A stretch of 64,000 nt of DNA from Chloroflexota bacterium (GTDB taxonomy: Bacteria > Chloroflexota > UBA6077 > FW602-bin22 > JAMCWG01), in the NCBI GenBank assembly GCA_023475235.1, contig JAMCWG010000116.1:29025-93024 (forward strand). Reading direction: 5' to 3'. The notes below the pieces were generated by a model. The model saw nothing but the letters and a program-made list of their open reading frames with translations, was not told where the DNA came from and ran no database searches. A program made the translations under genes and the position numbers. Of this stretch, positions 10,281-19,504 are shown piece after piece (positions within the stretch are counted from its first letter, which is position 1; each line of letters opens with the position of its first letter).

Positions 10281-10363
10281 TAAACCACATGGGCAGCCGA
10301 ATCGCCGGACAATGAAAAGACCCCGGGGCGTGGAGTAGGCGTCTTGACGACGAGGAGACCTGG

Positions 10364-12490
10364 ATGATCCACCGAAGTCCCTCATCTGCGGCCGCTGGCC
10401 TGGCCGTGTTGCTGATAGCGCTTTCCGTGTGGGGCGGGTCGCTCGGATACGCGTCGCCGCCAGCGCCGTCGACGCCTGAGCAGGCCTCTCCCTCGCCCGC
10501 CAGGACCGGGCACCCGAAGCTGGACTCGGCGCTCGCTGCCCTGGTCGATGCTTATCAACAGGGAGGAGCGGCACGGGCTCGCGCCCTGGCAGAGGCAAGC
10601 GGGCTTCGACTGCAGGATACCAGAGTGCGCGTCATCGTGGAGGCAGCAGACCCGGCCGGGTCCGCCGAGCCGGCGACCAGGGCTGCGGGAGGCTCGGCGA
10701 TCGTGAGCTACGGACGGCTGGCGCGTGCTGAGGTGCCCATATCCCAGTTGACAGCGCTGGCCGAGCAGCCGAATGTGCGGAGAGTGCGACGTCCGCTCCG
10801 GCCCACGGCCGTGGCTACCGGCCAGGGAGTGGCCCTGAGCGGCGCCGACGTCTGGCAAGGGGCAGGCTACAACGGCGCGGGTGTAAAGGTAGCCATTGTG
10901 GACCTGGGCTTTCAGGGCTACACCTCTCTGCTGGGCACCGAGTTGCCGGCCACCGTGAACACCGCCTGCACACAGCAGCCACTGGAGAATGGAGAAAGGC
11001 ACGGCGCGGCGGTGGCCGAGATCGTCCACGATATGGCACCCGCGGCCTCACTCTACCTGGTGAACATCAATGACGAAGTCGACCTGGGCAATGCCGTCGA
11101 CTGCTTGATTGCCGATGGTGTTTCGGTGGCCAATCACTCGGTCGCCTGGGGGTACGAAGCGGCCGGCGACGGCACGGGCGTGGTGAACGGCATCGTCAAC
11201 CGGGCGGTGAGTGGCGGCATCTTCTGGACCAACGCCGCCGGCAATTACCAGAAGAGTCACTGGGGAGGGACCTGGAGCGATCCCGACGGCAACGGCTGGC
11301 TGAACTTCGCCGCCGCCGACGAGATCAACACCATTTACGCCGGGGGAGACACCTGCGTCTTCTTGCGCTGGAACGACCATTGGGGCACCTCCAGCAACGA
11401 CTATGACTTGTATTTGTTCCCGTCTGGCCTCGCCCCGGCATACGATAGTTACGGCAATGTCATCAACGCTACGGCGATGAGCACTGACTATCAGAATGGG
11501 ACGGGCGACCCGCTGGAATGGTTATGCGCGAATGTCTCGGGCGGATACTATGACATACGCGTCAAACGGGCCAATGCCAATGGAGCTTCAACCTTTGATC
11601 TGTTAACTTACGGGAATACACTGAAGTACCAGACGGCCGCCGGTAGCCTGCCCAATCCGGCCGACAATGCCTCGCCGGGGATGGCCAGCGTTGGAGCGGT
11701 GCCGTGGAGCAGCCCCACCAGCTTGGAGTCGTTTTCCTCGGAGGGTCCCACGACGGACGGGCGCATCAAGCCCGACCTGGCCGGGCCCGACGGCGTGAGC
11801 AGCATAGCATATTCCGGCAGCTTTTACGGCACCAGCGCCTCGTCTCCGCACGTGGCCGGCGCGGCCGCGCTGGTGAAGCAGGCATTCCCGGCCTACACTC
11901 CCGCCAATATCCGCGCATACCTGGAGAGCACGGCCACGGACCTCGGGACGCCCGGCAAGGACGACCTATTCGGTGCCGGTCGCCTGCTGGTGCCGGCCCC
12001 GATTACGGGCACCGTTGCCATCGGCGGCCACGTCGGACTGCAGGGCCGGCCTGCGCCGCCCAGCAGCCAATGGGTGATCACGGCCACCCTCGGCATATAT
12101 CCCCCGGGCGGCGCTGCGCCATCCAGCGTGTACACCCCTACCACCGATGCGTCGGGCAATTTCACTGTTACCACGGGCATCACCTACACAAATTCGGCGC
12201 CTGGGATGTACGATGTGCGGGTGAAGGGGATCAATACGCTGGCCCGCCGGCTGCTCAACCAGCCTATGACCAGTACCCACCGGCTCCTTGATTTCGGCAC
12301 CCTCAAAGAGGGCGACGCCGACGGCGATAACTATGTCAATATCACGGACTTCTCGGTGCTCCGCAGCGGCTTTGGGCTGTGCCAGGGGAATGCCGGCTAC
12401 GATCCCCGCACCGACTTCAATCAGGACGGATGCACCACGATCCTCGACTTCTCGCTGCTGCGCACGAACTTCGGGCAGGCGAGCGAGTAA
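10364..12490 (+). CDS. Secreted S8 (subtilisin-like) serine peptidase with C-terminal dockerin-like module
   Basis: Signal peptide; VKVAIVDLGFQGY; GERHGAAVAEIVHDMAP; YGTSASSPHVAGAAAL; C-term EGDADGDNYVNITDFSVLRSGFG...RTDFNQDGCTTILDFSLLRTNFG. Confidence 0.9.
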   Translation: MIHRSPSSAAAGLAVLLIALSVWGGSLGYASPPAPSTPEQASPSPARTGHPKLDSALAALVDAYQQGGAARARALAEASGLRLQDTRVRVIVEAADPAGSAEPATRAAGGSAIVSYGRLARAEVPISQLTALAEQPNVRRVRRPLRPTAVATGQGVALSGADVWQGAGYNGAGVKVAIVDLGFQGYTSLLGTELPATVNTACTQQPLENGERHGAAVAEIVHDMAPAASLYLVNINDEVDLGNAVDCLIADGVSVANHSVAWGYEAAGDGTGVVNGIVNRAVSGGIFWTNAAGNYQKSHWGGTWSDPDGNGWLNFAAADEINTIYAGGDTCVFLRWNDHWGTSSNDYDLYLFPSGLAPAYDSYGNVINATAMSTDYQNGTGDPLEWLCANVSGGYYDIRVKRANANGASTFDLLTYGNTLKYQTAAGSLPNPADNASPGMASVGAVPWSSPTSLESFSSEGPTTDGRIKPDLAGPDGVSSIAYSGSFYGTSASSPHVAGAAALVKQAFPAYTPANIRAYLESTATDLGTPGKDDLFGAGRLLVPAPITGTVAIGGHVGLQGRPAPPSSQWVITATLGIYPPGGAAPSSVYTPTTDASGNFTVTTGITYTNSAPGMYDVRVKGINTLARRLLNQPMTSTHRLLDFGTLKEGDADGDNYVNITDFSVLRSGFGLCQGNAGYDPRTDFNQDGCTTILDFSLLRTNFGQASE

Positions 12491-12630
12491 TGGCAGCGAG
12501 GCGCCGGCTTTCGACGGGCGCTCAGTGAGAAGTGGAGTGCTCCTCTTCCATTCGTCACTTGAACCGAGATACTCCTCACGTTATACTCTAGCTGGCCTTG
12601 CGTCGTAGTCCACACTGCTGAGGTGCGACG

Positions 12631-15090
12631 ATGCGATCTGCGCTGTTGTTGATGGTATTGGCTGTGGCCTCCATTCTCGCTTTGACGGCGGTCCACTTCT
12701 TCCCTCAGGCTGCGGACAACTCTGTGGCTGCTGCTCCTCCGCCTCCTCAATCGACGCCTGGGATGCCCATCCAGGCCTGGGTGGCGCGCTACAACGGCCC
12801 GGACAATGGTGATGACTATGCGACTGCCAGCGCGGTCGATGCGAGCGGCAATGTCTACGTCACCGGCTATTCGATGGGCAGCAACACCGGCAAGGACTAC
12901 TTGACGGTCAAGTACAGCCCCAACGGTAGCGTTCTGTGGGCTGTCCGTTACAATGGACCGGCTAATGGTGACGATGTGCCCGTCGCACTAGCCCTGCACT
13001 CCCAGGGGAATGTCTACGTCACCGGAGGATCATCCGGCAGCGGGACCAGCACCGACTACGCGACCATCAAGTATGATTCGAATGGCAATCAGCTATGGGT
13101 GGTGCGCTATGATGGGCCTATTAGCCAGAGAGACGGCGCCGCGGCTGTGGCCGTCGATGCGGCCGGAAACGTTTATGTGACCGGTTCTGCGTCAACCGGC
13201 CCCCTCATCGGGCTGAACTATCCTTCCGATTACGCCACCGTCAAGTACGACGCGGCGGGCCACCAACAGTGGGTCGCTATGTATGCCGGCCTCGGTGACC
13301 CCAGTCGTTCGGACCGGGCGACTGCCCTCGCCTTGGATGGGCAGAACAACGTATATGTCACCGGCGTCTCCTATGGGAATGCCAGCACCTGGGACGATTT
13401 CGCCACCGTGAAATACGATACCAACGGGAACCAGTTGTGGGTAGCCCGCTACAACGGCCCGGACAGCAAGCGCGACTGGCCTTGGAAGATAGTAGTGGAC
13501 GGGGCCGGCAACGCGTACGTGACGGGCTCTAGTATGAGGACCAGCGGGCTGGATTATGCGACAGTCAAGTATGACACCAACGGGAACCAGGTATGGTCCT
13601 CGCTCTGGGGCGGTCCGGACAATAGTGATGATGTGCCCCAGGCGATAGCGCTTGACGGGGCGGGAGGTATCTACGTCACTGGCGCGTCCGGTCCCCCGAC
13701 TGCCAGCGACATAGTCACGGTAAGGTACGATGGCGGCGGAAACGAGATGTGGGTTGCTCGCTACGATAAGCCGGTCACCAACCCCTACGGCGGCCCCTAT
13801 GATGATCGTCCCTCTGCTATGGCAGTAGACGCCCATGGCAATGCTTATGTTGCCGGCCAGTCGTGGATCTGGGGTTCGGACCCGCTGGAGTTGGTCACCA
13901 TCAAGTATGGGCTCGACGGCAGCCAGCAATGGATTAGCCGATACACCGGGGTGACGAACACTTGCGAGAACGTAGCCCAGTCGATTTCGGTCGATCAAAA
14001 GGCGAATGTGTATGTCGCAGGCTACACTTGTGGCGCTCCCTCGTCCTCGTATGATTACCTGGCTGTGAAGTATGTACAGCCGACGCCGGGCGTGAGCAAC
14101 CCGCTGATGGCCGTCACCTTGCCCGTTTCGGGCACCACCGTCTACGCCCCCTTCGAGCTGCAGGGATGGGCCCTCGACTTCGGCGCTCCTGCTGGAACGG
14201 GCGTATCGGCGGTCGGCGTCTACGCCCTGCCGCAGCCCTCCGGCGCGCCGATCAGCCTTGGCCTGGCCACCTACGGCGAGGCTCGGCCCGACATCGGCAC
14301 AGCATACGGCGACCAGTTCGCCAATGCCGGGTTTCGGATCTGGGTACCGGCGGGTGTGCTGCCGGCGGGCAGCTACATCCTGCGCTCCTACGCTTACAGC
14401 ACAGTAGGGGCAGCCTGGAACAACGCCTACGATGTGCTGCTGAGCGTGGCCGCGGCCAGTACGGCGACACCGAGTCCCACGGGCACGGCCACCGCCACGC
14501 CCACCGTGACGAACACACCTACGGTGACGAACACGCCTACGGCCAGCAGCACGCCTACCGTCGCGAATACGCCCACGGCTACAGGCACGCCGACGCGGAC
14601 GCCGCAGCCGGGGGAGGCGGCTACGCTGCTCGGCCACGTGGCCCTGGAGGGGCGGATCAACCCGACGCCCCATGCGTCGTATGCCATTACGGTAAGCCTT
14701 GTCTTGCTTCAGCCGGGGACGGACATCGTCGGCTACCAGTCCTCGCTGGTGGCCGATCAGTCGGGTTACTTCACCGTGACCAATCTGACCGCCGGCACCT
14801 ATGATCTGCGCGCCAAGGGCAGTCACACGCTGAGCCGCAAGCTGGGGAGCGCAGCGCTGGTCTCGGGCGACAACAGCGTGGACTGGGCGAGCCGGGGGCC
14901 GTTGAGAGAAGGGGATGCCGATGACGACAACTATGTGACGATCCTGGACTTCTCGGTTGTGCGCGCTGGGTTCGGCAAGTGCGAGGGAGATGCCGGCTAC
15001 GGTGCCCGCACCGACTTCAATCAGGACGGATGCACCACGATCCTCGACTTCTCGCTGCTGCGCACGAATTTCGGGCAGGCTGGGGAGTAG
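12631..15090 (+). CDS. Secreted SBBP-repeat beta-propeller protein with Thr/Pro linker and C-terminal dockerin-like module
   Basis: Repeated WVARYNGPDNGDDYATASAVDASGNVYVTGYS units; linker TATPSPTGTATATPTVTNTPTVTNTPT; same dockerin-like tail as the upstream peptidase. Confidence 0.9.
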   Translation: MRSALLLMVLAVASILALTAVHFFPQAADNSVAAAPPPPQSTPGMPIQAWVARYNGPDNGDDYATASAVDASGNVYVTGYSMGSNTGKDYLTVKYSPNGSVLWAVRYNGPANGDDVPVALALHSQGNVYVTGGSSGSGTSTDYATIKYDSNGNQLWVVRYDGPISQRDGAAAVAVDAAGNVYVTGSASTGPLIGLNYPSDYATVKYDAAGHQQWVAMYAGLGDPSRSDRATALALDGQNNVYVTGVSYGNASTWDDFATVKYDTNGNQLWVARYNGPDSKRDWPWKIVVDGAGNAYVTGSSMRTSGLDYATVKYDTNGNQVWSSLWGGPDNSDDVPQAIALDGAGGIYVTGASGPPTASDIVTVRYDGGGNEMWVARYDKPVTNPYGGPYDDRPSAMAVDAHGNAYVAGQSWIWGSDPLELVTIKYGLDGSQQWISRYTGVTNTCENVAQSISVDQKANVYVAGYTCGAPSSSYDYLAVKYVQPTPGVSNPLMAVTLPVSGTTVYAPFELQGWALDFGAPAGTGVSAVGVYALPQPSGAPISLGLATYGEARPDIGTAYGDQFANAGFRIWVPAGVLPAGSYILRSYAYSTVGAAWNNAYDVLLSVAAASTATPSPTGTATATPTVTNTPTVTNTPTASSTPTVANTPTATGTPTRTPQPGEAATLLGHVALEGRINPTPHASYAITVSLVLLQPGTDIVGYQSSLVADQSGYFTVTNLTAGTYDLRAKGSHTLSRKLGSAALVSGDNSVDWASRGPLREGDADDDNYVTILDFSVVRAGFGKCEGDAGYGARTDFNQDGCTTILDFSLLRTNFGQAGE

Positions 15091-15098
15091 CGGACAGC

Positions 15099-15620
15099 TT
15101 ACGGCGAGCCGGCCCTGCCGGCTCGCGGGCCCTGGCCACGGGCGCGGCGCAGCACGGCGGCAAGAAGTCCGCCGGCGAGGCCGCCGGTCGCGCCGAGCAG
15201 CAGCCCGACGATGGCCGACATAATGGCGAACTCCGCGAGCTCTACCGCACCTTCCAGCCATCCCCCCGATTCGGCGAGTGGCCTTCCCAGGACCAAGCGG
15301 TAGAGCAACATCCACAATAAGAGCTCGCCCAGCAGGTTGATCTCAATGAGGAGCAGACCGGCCTGCAGGCCGGCTCCGATGCTGGGCCCGATCCGCCGCG
15401 CACCCGTGGGCGGGCCCTGCCGCCACCACCCCACCAGGGCGCCAACCGCAAAGGGCAGGAGCAAATTCAGGTAGATGGCGACCGGGTGCATCCCGATGGG
15501 TCTGCCCGCGGCGTCGAACAGCCACGTGGCCAGCGTGGTCACCCAGACGGCGAGCCAGCATATAAGGAACAACGTCGCCGCCAGCGGGTGTGTCTGCATC
15601 TCCTGCCAAATCCACCTCAA
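15099..15620 (-). CDS. Hypothetical integral membrane protein
   Basis: 173 aa, multiple hydrophobic segments, no recognisable family. Confidence 0.6.
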   Translation of the reverse strand: MRWIWQEMQTHPLAATLFLICWLAVWVTTLATWLFDAAGRPIGMHPVAIYLNLLLPFAVGALVGWWRQGPPTGARRIGPSIGAGLQAGLLLIEINLLGELLLWMLLYRLVLGRPLAESGGWLEGAVELAEFAIMSAIVGLLLGATGGLAGGLLAAVLRRARGQGPRAGRAGSP

Positions 15621-15659
15621 TCAGGCCATCCCCTTCCTCGTATGGTCGCATCGAGGGCG

Positions 15660-15682
15660 ATGGTCGGGTCGAGCCCGACCAT
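15660..15682. repeat. Inverted repeat atggtcggg-N5-cccgaccat in a palindrome-rich intergenic region
   Basis: Direct reading; further GC-rich palindromes continue to about 15800. Confidence 0.65.
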
Positions 15683-15880
15683 GATTGTCCCCATTCGTCG
15701 GGCAGCGGGGACAACCACCATGGTCACGACCTCGCCCTCGCCCAGGCGAGTTCTCCTGCGGCGAATGTTCCATCGCCTCTGGCGACCTTTGGCGACATTC
15801 GTATGAGATGGGTCGTGACCATCGGCATGGCATGAGGAGTGCTGCCGCTCCCGGCCGGGGCCCCGCGGGGGCACGATGAC

Positions 15881-17107
15881 TCAGCCTCCCTCCTTGGCCG
15901 CCACGGCCGCGTGCAGGACCTGGTACTCCGGCCGGTAGTCCTTTATGCGGATCCGCTGGGTGAAGATGAGCGATAGGGCAACGAAGAATGCCCCGAACAT
16001 AAAGGATACCTCGTAGCCGAAGGTCTGCCACAGCAGCCCTCCCGTAATCGGAATCACGATGGCCGCCATGTGGCTGGTGCTGATCCCCATCGCCAGGCTG
16101 GTCGAGAGGTCTTTCGGGTCGGCTATCTTGCGCAGGTAGGTGTTGATGCTCATCCCGGCCACCATAAAGATGCGGCCCAGCACGTACATCGCGCACAGGT
16201 ACCAGACATTGTGCACGAGGGCGAAGCCGCCGAAGGCGATGATGTGCATGACATAGGCCAGGGTGAGCACCGAACGCTCGCCCCTGGTATCCACCAGCTT
16301 GCCGAAGATGGGCGCCACCCACCAGTTGGTGATCGCGTTGAACAGGAGCAGCAGGGTGATGTTCTGGACGCTCACTCCGTATATGTCCACCAGGGCGAAA
16401 AGGGCGAAGGTCTGGAAGATCTCGAAGCGACAGCCGTCCAGGAAATTGAGCACATAGTACAGCCAGTACTGGCGCTTCAAGACGAAGCTCTGCTGCCGCA
16501 CGGCGCCCTTGAGGGGCGGGAGGAAGAACAGCCCGATGCCGCCCAGTATGACGACGATGGCCGACACGAAGAACATGCCCCGCATCGTGACGATGCTCAC
16601 GATCAGGTAGGTGAGGACCATCGCCACCAGGGTGCCGACGGACCCGATGCTGGACAGGCGGCCCATTATGCGGCCCTCTTCGCCCGGCTTGGCCAGGCTG
16701 AGGCCGAGCGTATAGTAGAGCTGGGCCCAGCCATGGAAGCCGACGCCCCCGATCACGACGACCACCATTAGCTGGTTGAAGTTCTGGGCGAGGCCATAGC
16801 CGCCGTAGCCCAGGGCCATCAGCAGTATGGAGGCGGCCGCTACCTTGGCCGGCGCGAAACGCATGGTGAGGGCGGCCAGGGCCACGATGATGAACCCCGT
16901 GAACTCGCGCCCGGCCGTCATGAAGCCCATCTGGGCACCCTCCATCCCCAGGTCTTGCTTGAAGAAGTTGGTCTGGATGGACTGGGTGATGCCGGAGTTG
17001 AAGTTGATGGCGAAGACGGCGAGGGCGAGAAGGGCGAAGGCCCAGTTCTGCGCTATCGCGGCTAGTCCCGCCTGCGGGAGGCTGAGGCTCGAACGCACCA
17101 TTCTCAT
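15881..17107 (-). CDS. MFS transporter
   Basis: About 12 hydrophobic segments (MGLGYGGYGLAQNFNQL...GRLSSIGSVGTLVAMVLTYL). ORF runs to 17335 but overlaps the kinase; ATG at 17107. Confidence 0.9.
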   Translation of the reverse strand: MRMVRSSLSLPQAGLAAIAQNWAFALLALAVFAINFNSGITQSIQTNFFKQDLGMEGAQMGFMTAGREFTGFIIVALAALTMRFAPAKVAAASILLMALGYGGYGLAQNFNQLMVVVVIGGVGFHGWAQLYYTLGLSLAKPGEEGRIMGRLSSIGSVGTLVAMVLTYLIVSIVTMRGMFFVSAIVVILGGIGLFFLPPLKGAVRQQSFVLKRQYWLYYVLNFLDGCRFEIFQTFALFALVDIYGVSVQNITLLLLFNAITNWWVAPIFGKLVDTRGERSVLTLAYVMHIIAFGGFALVHNVWYLCAMYVLGRIFMVAGMSINTYLRKIADPKDLSTSLAMGISTSHMAAIVIPITGGLLWQTFGYEVSFMFGAFFVALSLIFTQRIRIKDYRPEYQVLHAAVAAKEGG

Positions 17108-17130
17108 CTGCAACCCTCGAAAGGAAATGA

Positions 17131-18051
17131 TCACCCAACAGCCGCCAGGAATGATGCGACGTCCTCCCGGCTCGGCATGGAGGGCTGGGCCCCCGGCCTG
17201 GTGACAGAGAGCGCGGCCACCGCGCTGGCGTAGTATACAGCATCCGGCAGCGAACGTCCCTCGGCGAAGGCGACCCCCAGCCCGCCGGCGAACGCATCGC
17301 CGGCCGCGGTCGCGTCCACCGCCTGCACCGGCCACGCTGGAAAGTGGCGCACCAGCGCGTGGGTCACCAGCAGCGCTCCGCGGCTGCCCAGGGTGATCAC
17401 TGCCGCTTCCGCCCCCTGCTGCAGGAGCTTTCGTCCGGCCGTCTCGGCGCTGGACAGGTCGCTCACCGCCACGCCAGTCAGTACCTGCGCCTCGATCTCG
17501 TTCGGCGTCAACAGGGCTGCAGCGCGGATGACCTCTGCCGGGATGGGCCGGGCCGGCGCGGGGTTCAGCAGGAACGGCACGTTGTGTTGCTGGGCCAGCG
17601 CCGCGGCCGCCGAAACGGCCTCCTCCGGGACCTCTAGCTGTGCCATCACGACCTGGGCCTCACGGATGGCCTCCGCCGCCGACTGCACGTCTGCCGCCGT
17701 GAGCCGGGCGTTGGCCCCGGAGGCGACCACGATGGTGTTCTGCCCAATTTCGTCCACCGTTATCAGGGCCACGCCGGTGGGTGCTCCGGGATCCCGCAGG
17801 GTGTGCTCCAGTCCCACCCCCGCTTCGCGGAGGCTGGCCCCCAACTGGTCGCCGAACGCGTCGGTGCCCACCCGGCCGACGAAACACACCGCGGCCCCCA
17901 GGCGGGCCGCGGCCACGGCCTGGTTGGCGCCCTTGCCGCCGGGTGCCGTGTAGAAGCGGGCCCCGAGCACGGTCTCTCCCGGCTGGGGCAGCCGAGGCGC
18001 TCGCACGACCAGGTCCATATTGGCGCTGCCCACGACGATGATGCGGGCCAT
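17131..18051 (-). CDS. rbsK: Ribokinase (PfkB family)
   Basis: VVGSANMDLVVRAPRLPQPGETVLGARFYTAPGGKGANQAVAAARLGA; DATAAGDAFAGGLGVA. Confidence 0.93.
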   Translation of the reverse strand: MARIIVVGSANMDLVVRAPRLPQPGETVLGARFYTAPGGKGANQAVAAARLGAAVCFVGRVGTDAFGDQLGASLREAGVGLEHTLRDPGAPTGVALITVDEIGQNTIVVASGANARLTAADVQSAAEAIREAQVVMAQLEVPEEAVSAAAALAQQHNVPFLLNPAPARPIPAEVIRAAALLTPNEIEAQVLTGVAVSDLSSAETAGRKLLQQGAEAAVITLGSRGALLVTHALVRHFPAWPVQAVDATAAGDAFAGGLGVAFAEGRSLPDAVYYASAVAALSVTRPGAQPSMPSREDVASFLAAVG

Positions 18052-18060
18052 TGCTGCCTC

Positions 18061-19008
18061 CTAGAAGCCCCGCCGAAGGCCCGCCCTCCGGGCCAGATGC
18101 ACCGCCTCCAGGTACTCGGCAACCATGGTGGGCCGGGCCAGCGGCGCTATGCGGTGGGCCTTGTGGCAGGGATGGTATTGGTCCATAACATTTACATAAG
18201 TATTCGGGGAGATCTCCCGGGCGAGGAAGCCCACGATTTCTTCTGTGCCGGCCAGCCCGCCGGGCAGGACGAGATGGCGGACCAGAAGCCCTCTACGGGC
18301 GACACCTCGCTCGTCGACCTCCAGGTCCCCCACCTGACGGTGCATCTCCTGCACGGCGCGGCGGTTGACCGGAGGATAATGGGCCACGCCGGAGAGCCGC
18401 TCGCCGGTCGCGGCGTCGGCGTACTTCATATCGGGCATATAGATATCAACCACGCCGTCCAGCAGGCGTAGCGCCACCAGCGAGTCGTAGCCGCCGGTGT
18501 TGTACACCAGCGGCAGGCGCAGGCCCCGCTCGACGGCCACGAGCAGCGCCGCGAGGATTTGGGCGACGACGTGGCTCGGCGAGACCAGGTTGATGTTGTG
18601 GCAACCCATCGCCTGCAGCCGCAGCATCATCGATGCGAGCTGGTCGTCGGTGACCTCACTTCCCTCGTCAAGCTGGCTGATCTCGTAGTTCTGACAATAA
18701 ATGCACTCGAGGTTGCAGGCGGAGAAGAAGATGGTCCCCGACCCGCCCTGCCCGACCAGCGGAGGCTCCTCGCCGAAGTGGGGGTGGCAGCTCCACACCA
18801 CGGCGCGGCGTCCGGTGCGGCACTTCCCCCGCTCGCCGGCCAGCCGGTCCACTGCACATACGCGCGGGCACAGCACACACCTGGCCAGGCCCCGCCGAGC
18901 GCGCTCGACCCGACGGGCGAGCTCGCCCGAACGGTACAGATCGAGGTAAGCCGGCAGGGGAATGGACATCTCGACAAGAATAGTAACAGCCGTGCACGTT
19001 GGGGTCAA
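18061..19008 (-). CDS. Radical SAM protein, PflA-like
   Basis: CX3CX2C in SACNLECIYCQNYEIS; upstream Cys cluster CVLCPRVCAVDRLAGERGKCRTG; NINLVSPSHVVAQI; YMPDMKY. Confidence 0.9.
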   Translation of the reverse strand: MTPTCTAVTILVEMSIPLPAYLDLYRSGELARRVERARRGLARCVLCPRVCAVDRLAGERGKCRTGRRAVVWSCHPHFGEEPPLVGQGGSGTIFFSACNLECIYCQNYEISQLDEGSEVTDDQLASMMLRLQAMGCHNINLVSPSHVVAQILAALLVAVERGLRLPLVYNTGGYDSLVALRLLDGVVDIYMPDMKYADAATGERLSGVAHYPPVNRRAVQEMHRQVGDLEVDERGVARRGLLVRHLVLPGGLAGTEEIVGFLAREISPNTYVNVMDQYHPCHKAHRIAPLARPTMVAEYLEAVHLARRAGLRRGF

Positions 19009-19263
19009 CGCTACGGTGCGGGAGCTTAGCGCGTTTTCAAGGGCCGGGTTTATGTAATCCCGAGGGAGCGAAGCTTTCAGGATTCCATAGTCTGGGGTGC
19101 GGGAGACCGATAAACAGCGTCACTCAATTCGGTAGAGACCCTTCGCTGGCGCTCAGGGTGACAACGAAAGAGCCTGGCCGCAGCTTGCCGTGCCGCCTGG
19201 TTGTGGTATTATATGTGCTTCAAGAAGACCAGGCCAAGATGAGACGGAAAGGAACGCTCGTCG

Positions 19264-19464
19264 ATGAATGAATGGAAGTGCAGGCTGCTCGAAGTCGATG
19301 GTATGGAGAGCTTAGGCGACGAGTTTCGCAAGACTGGCCAAGAAGGATGGGAGCTTGTCAGCCTTGCGCCGGAGGCTGAGGAGTGTGTGAGCGCATTCGG
19401 CCCTCAGCACGTTGCTGGAAAACAGAAATACCTGGCGACCTTCAGGCGTCGACTTCAGGCGTAG
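19264..19464 (+). CDS. DUF4177-like small protein
   Basis: 66 aa; WKCRLLEVDG...GQEGWELVSLAP...YLATFRR. Confidence 0.55.
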   Translation: MNEWKCRLLEVDGMESLGDEFRKTGQEGWELVSLAPEAEECVSAFGPQHVAGKQKYLATFRRRLQA

Positions 19465-19504
19465 ACGCATATTCGTCGCATCAGCAGCGCGGCGCAAGTG
19501 GCCT

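Noticed and set aside
13192-15315. 707-aa minus-strand ORF antisense to the SBBP protein
   Set aside because: Shadow ORF created by high GC and repeated propeller codons; no recognisable domain.
15621-17297. 558-aa minus-strand ORF overlapping the MFS gene in another frame
   Set aside because: Out-of-frame shadow of the MFS gene; Arg/Pro/Gly-rich and lacking TM pattern.
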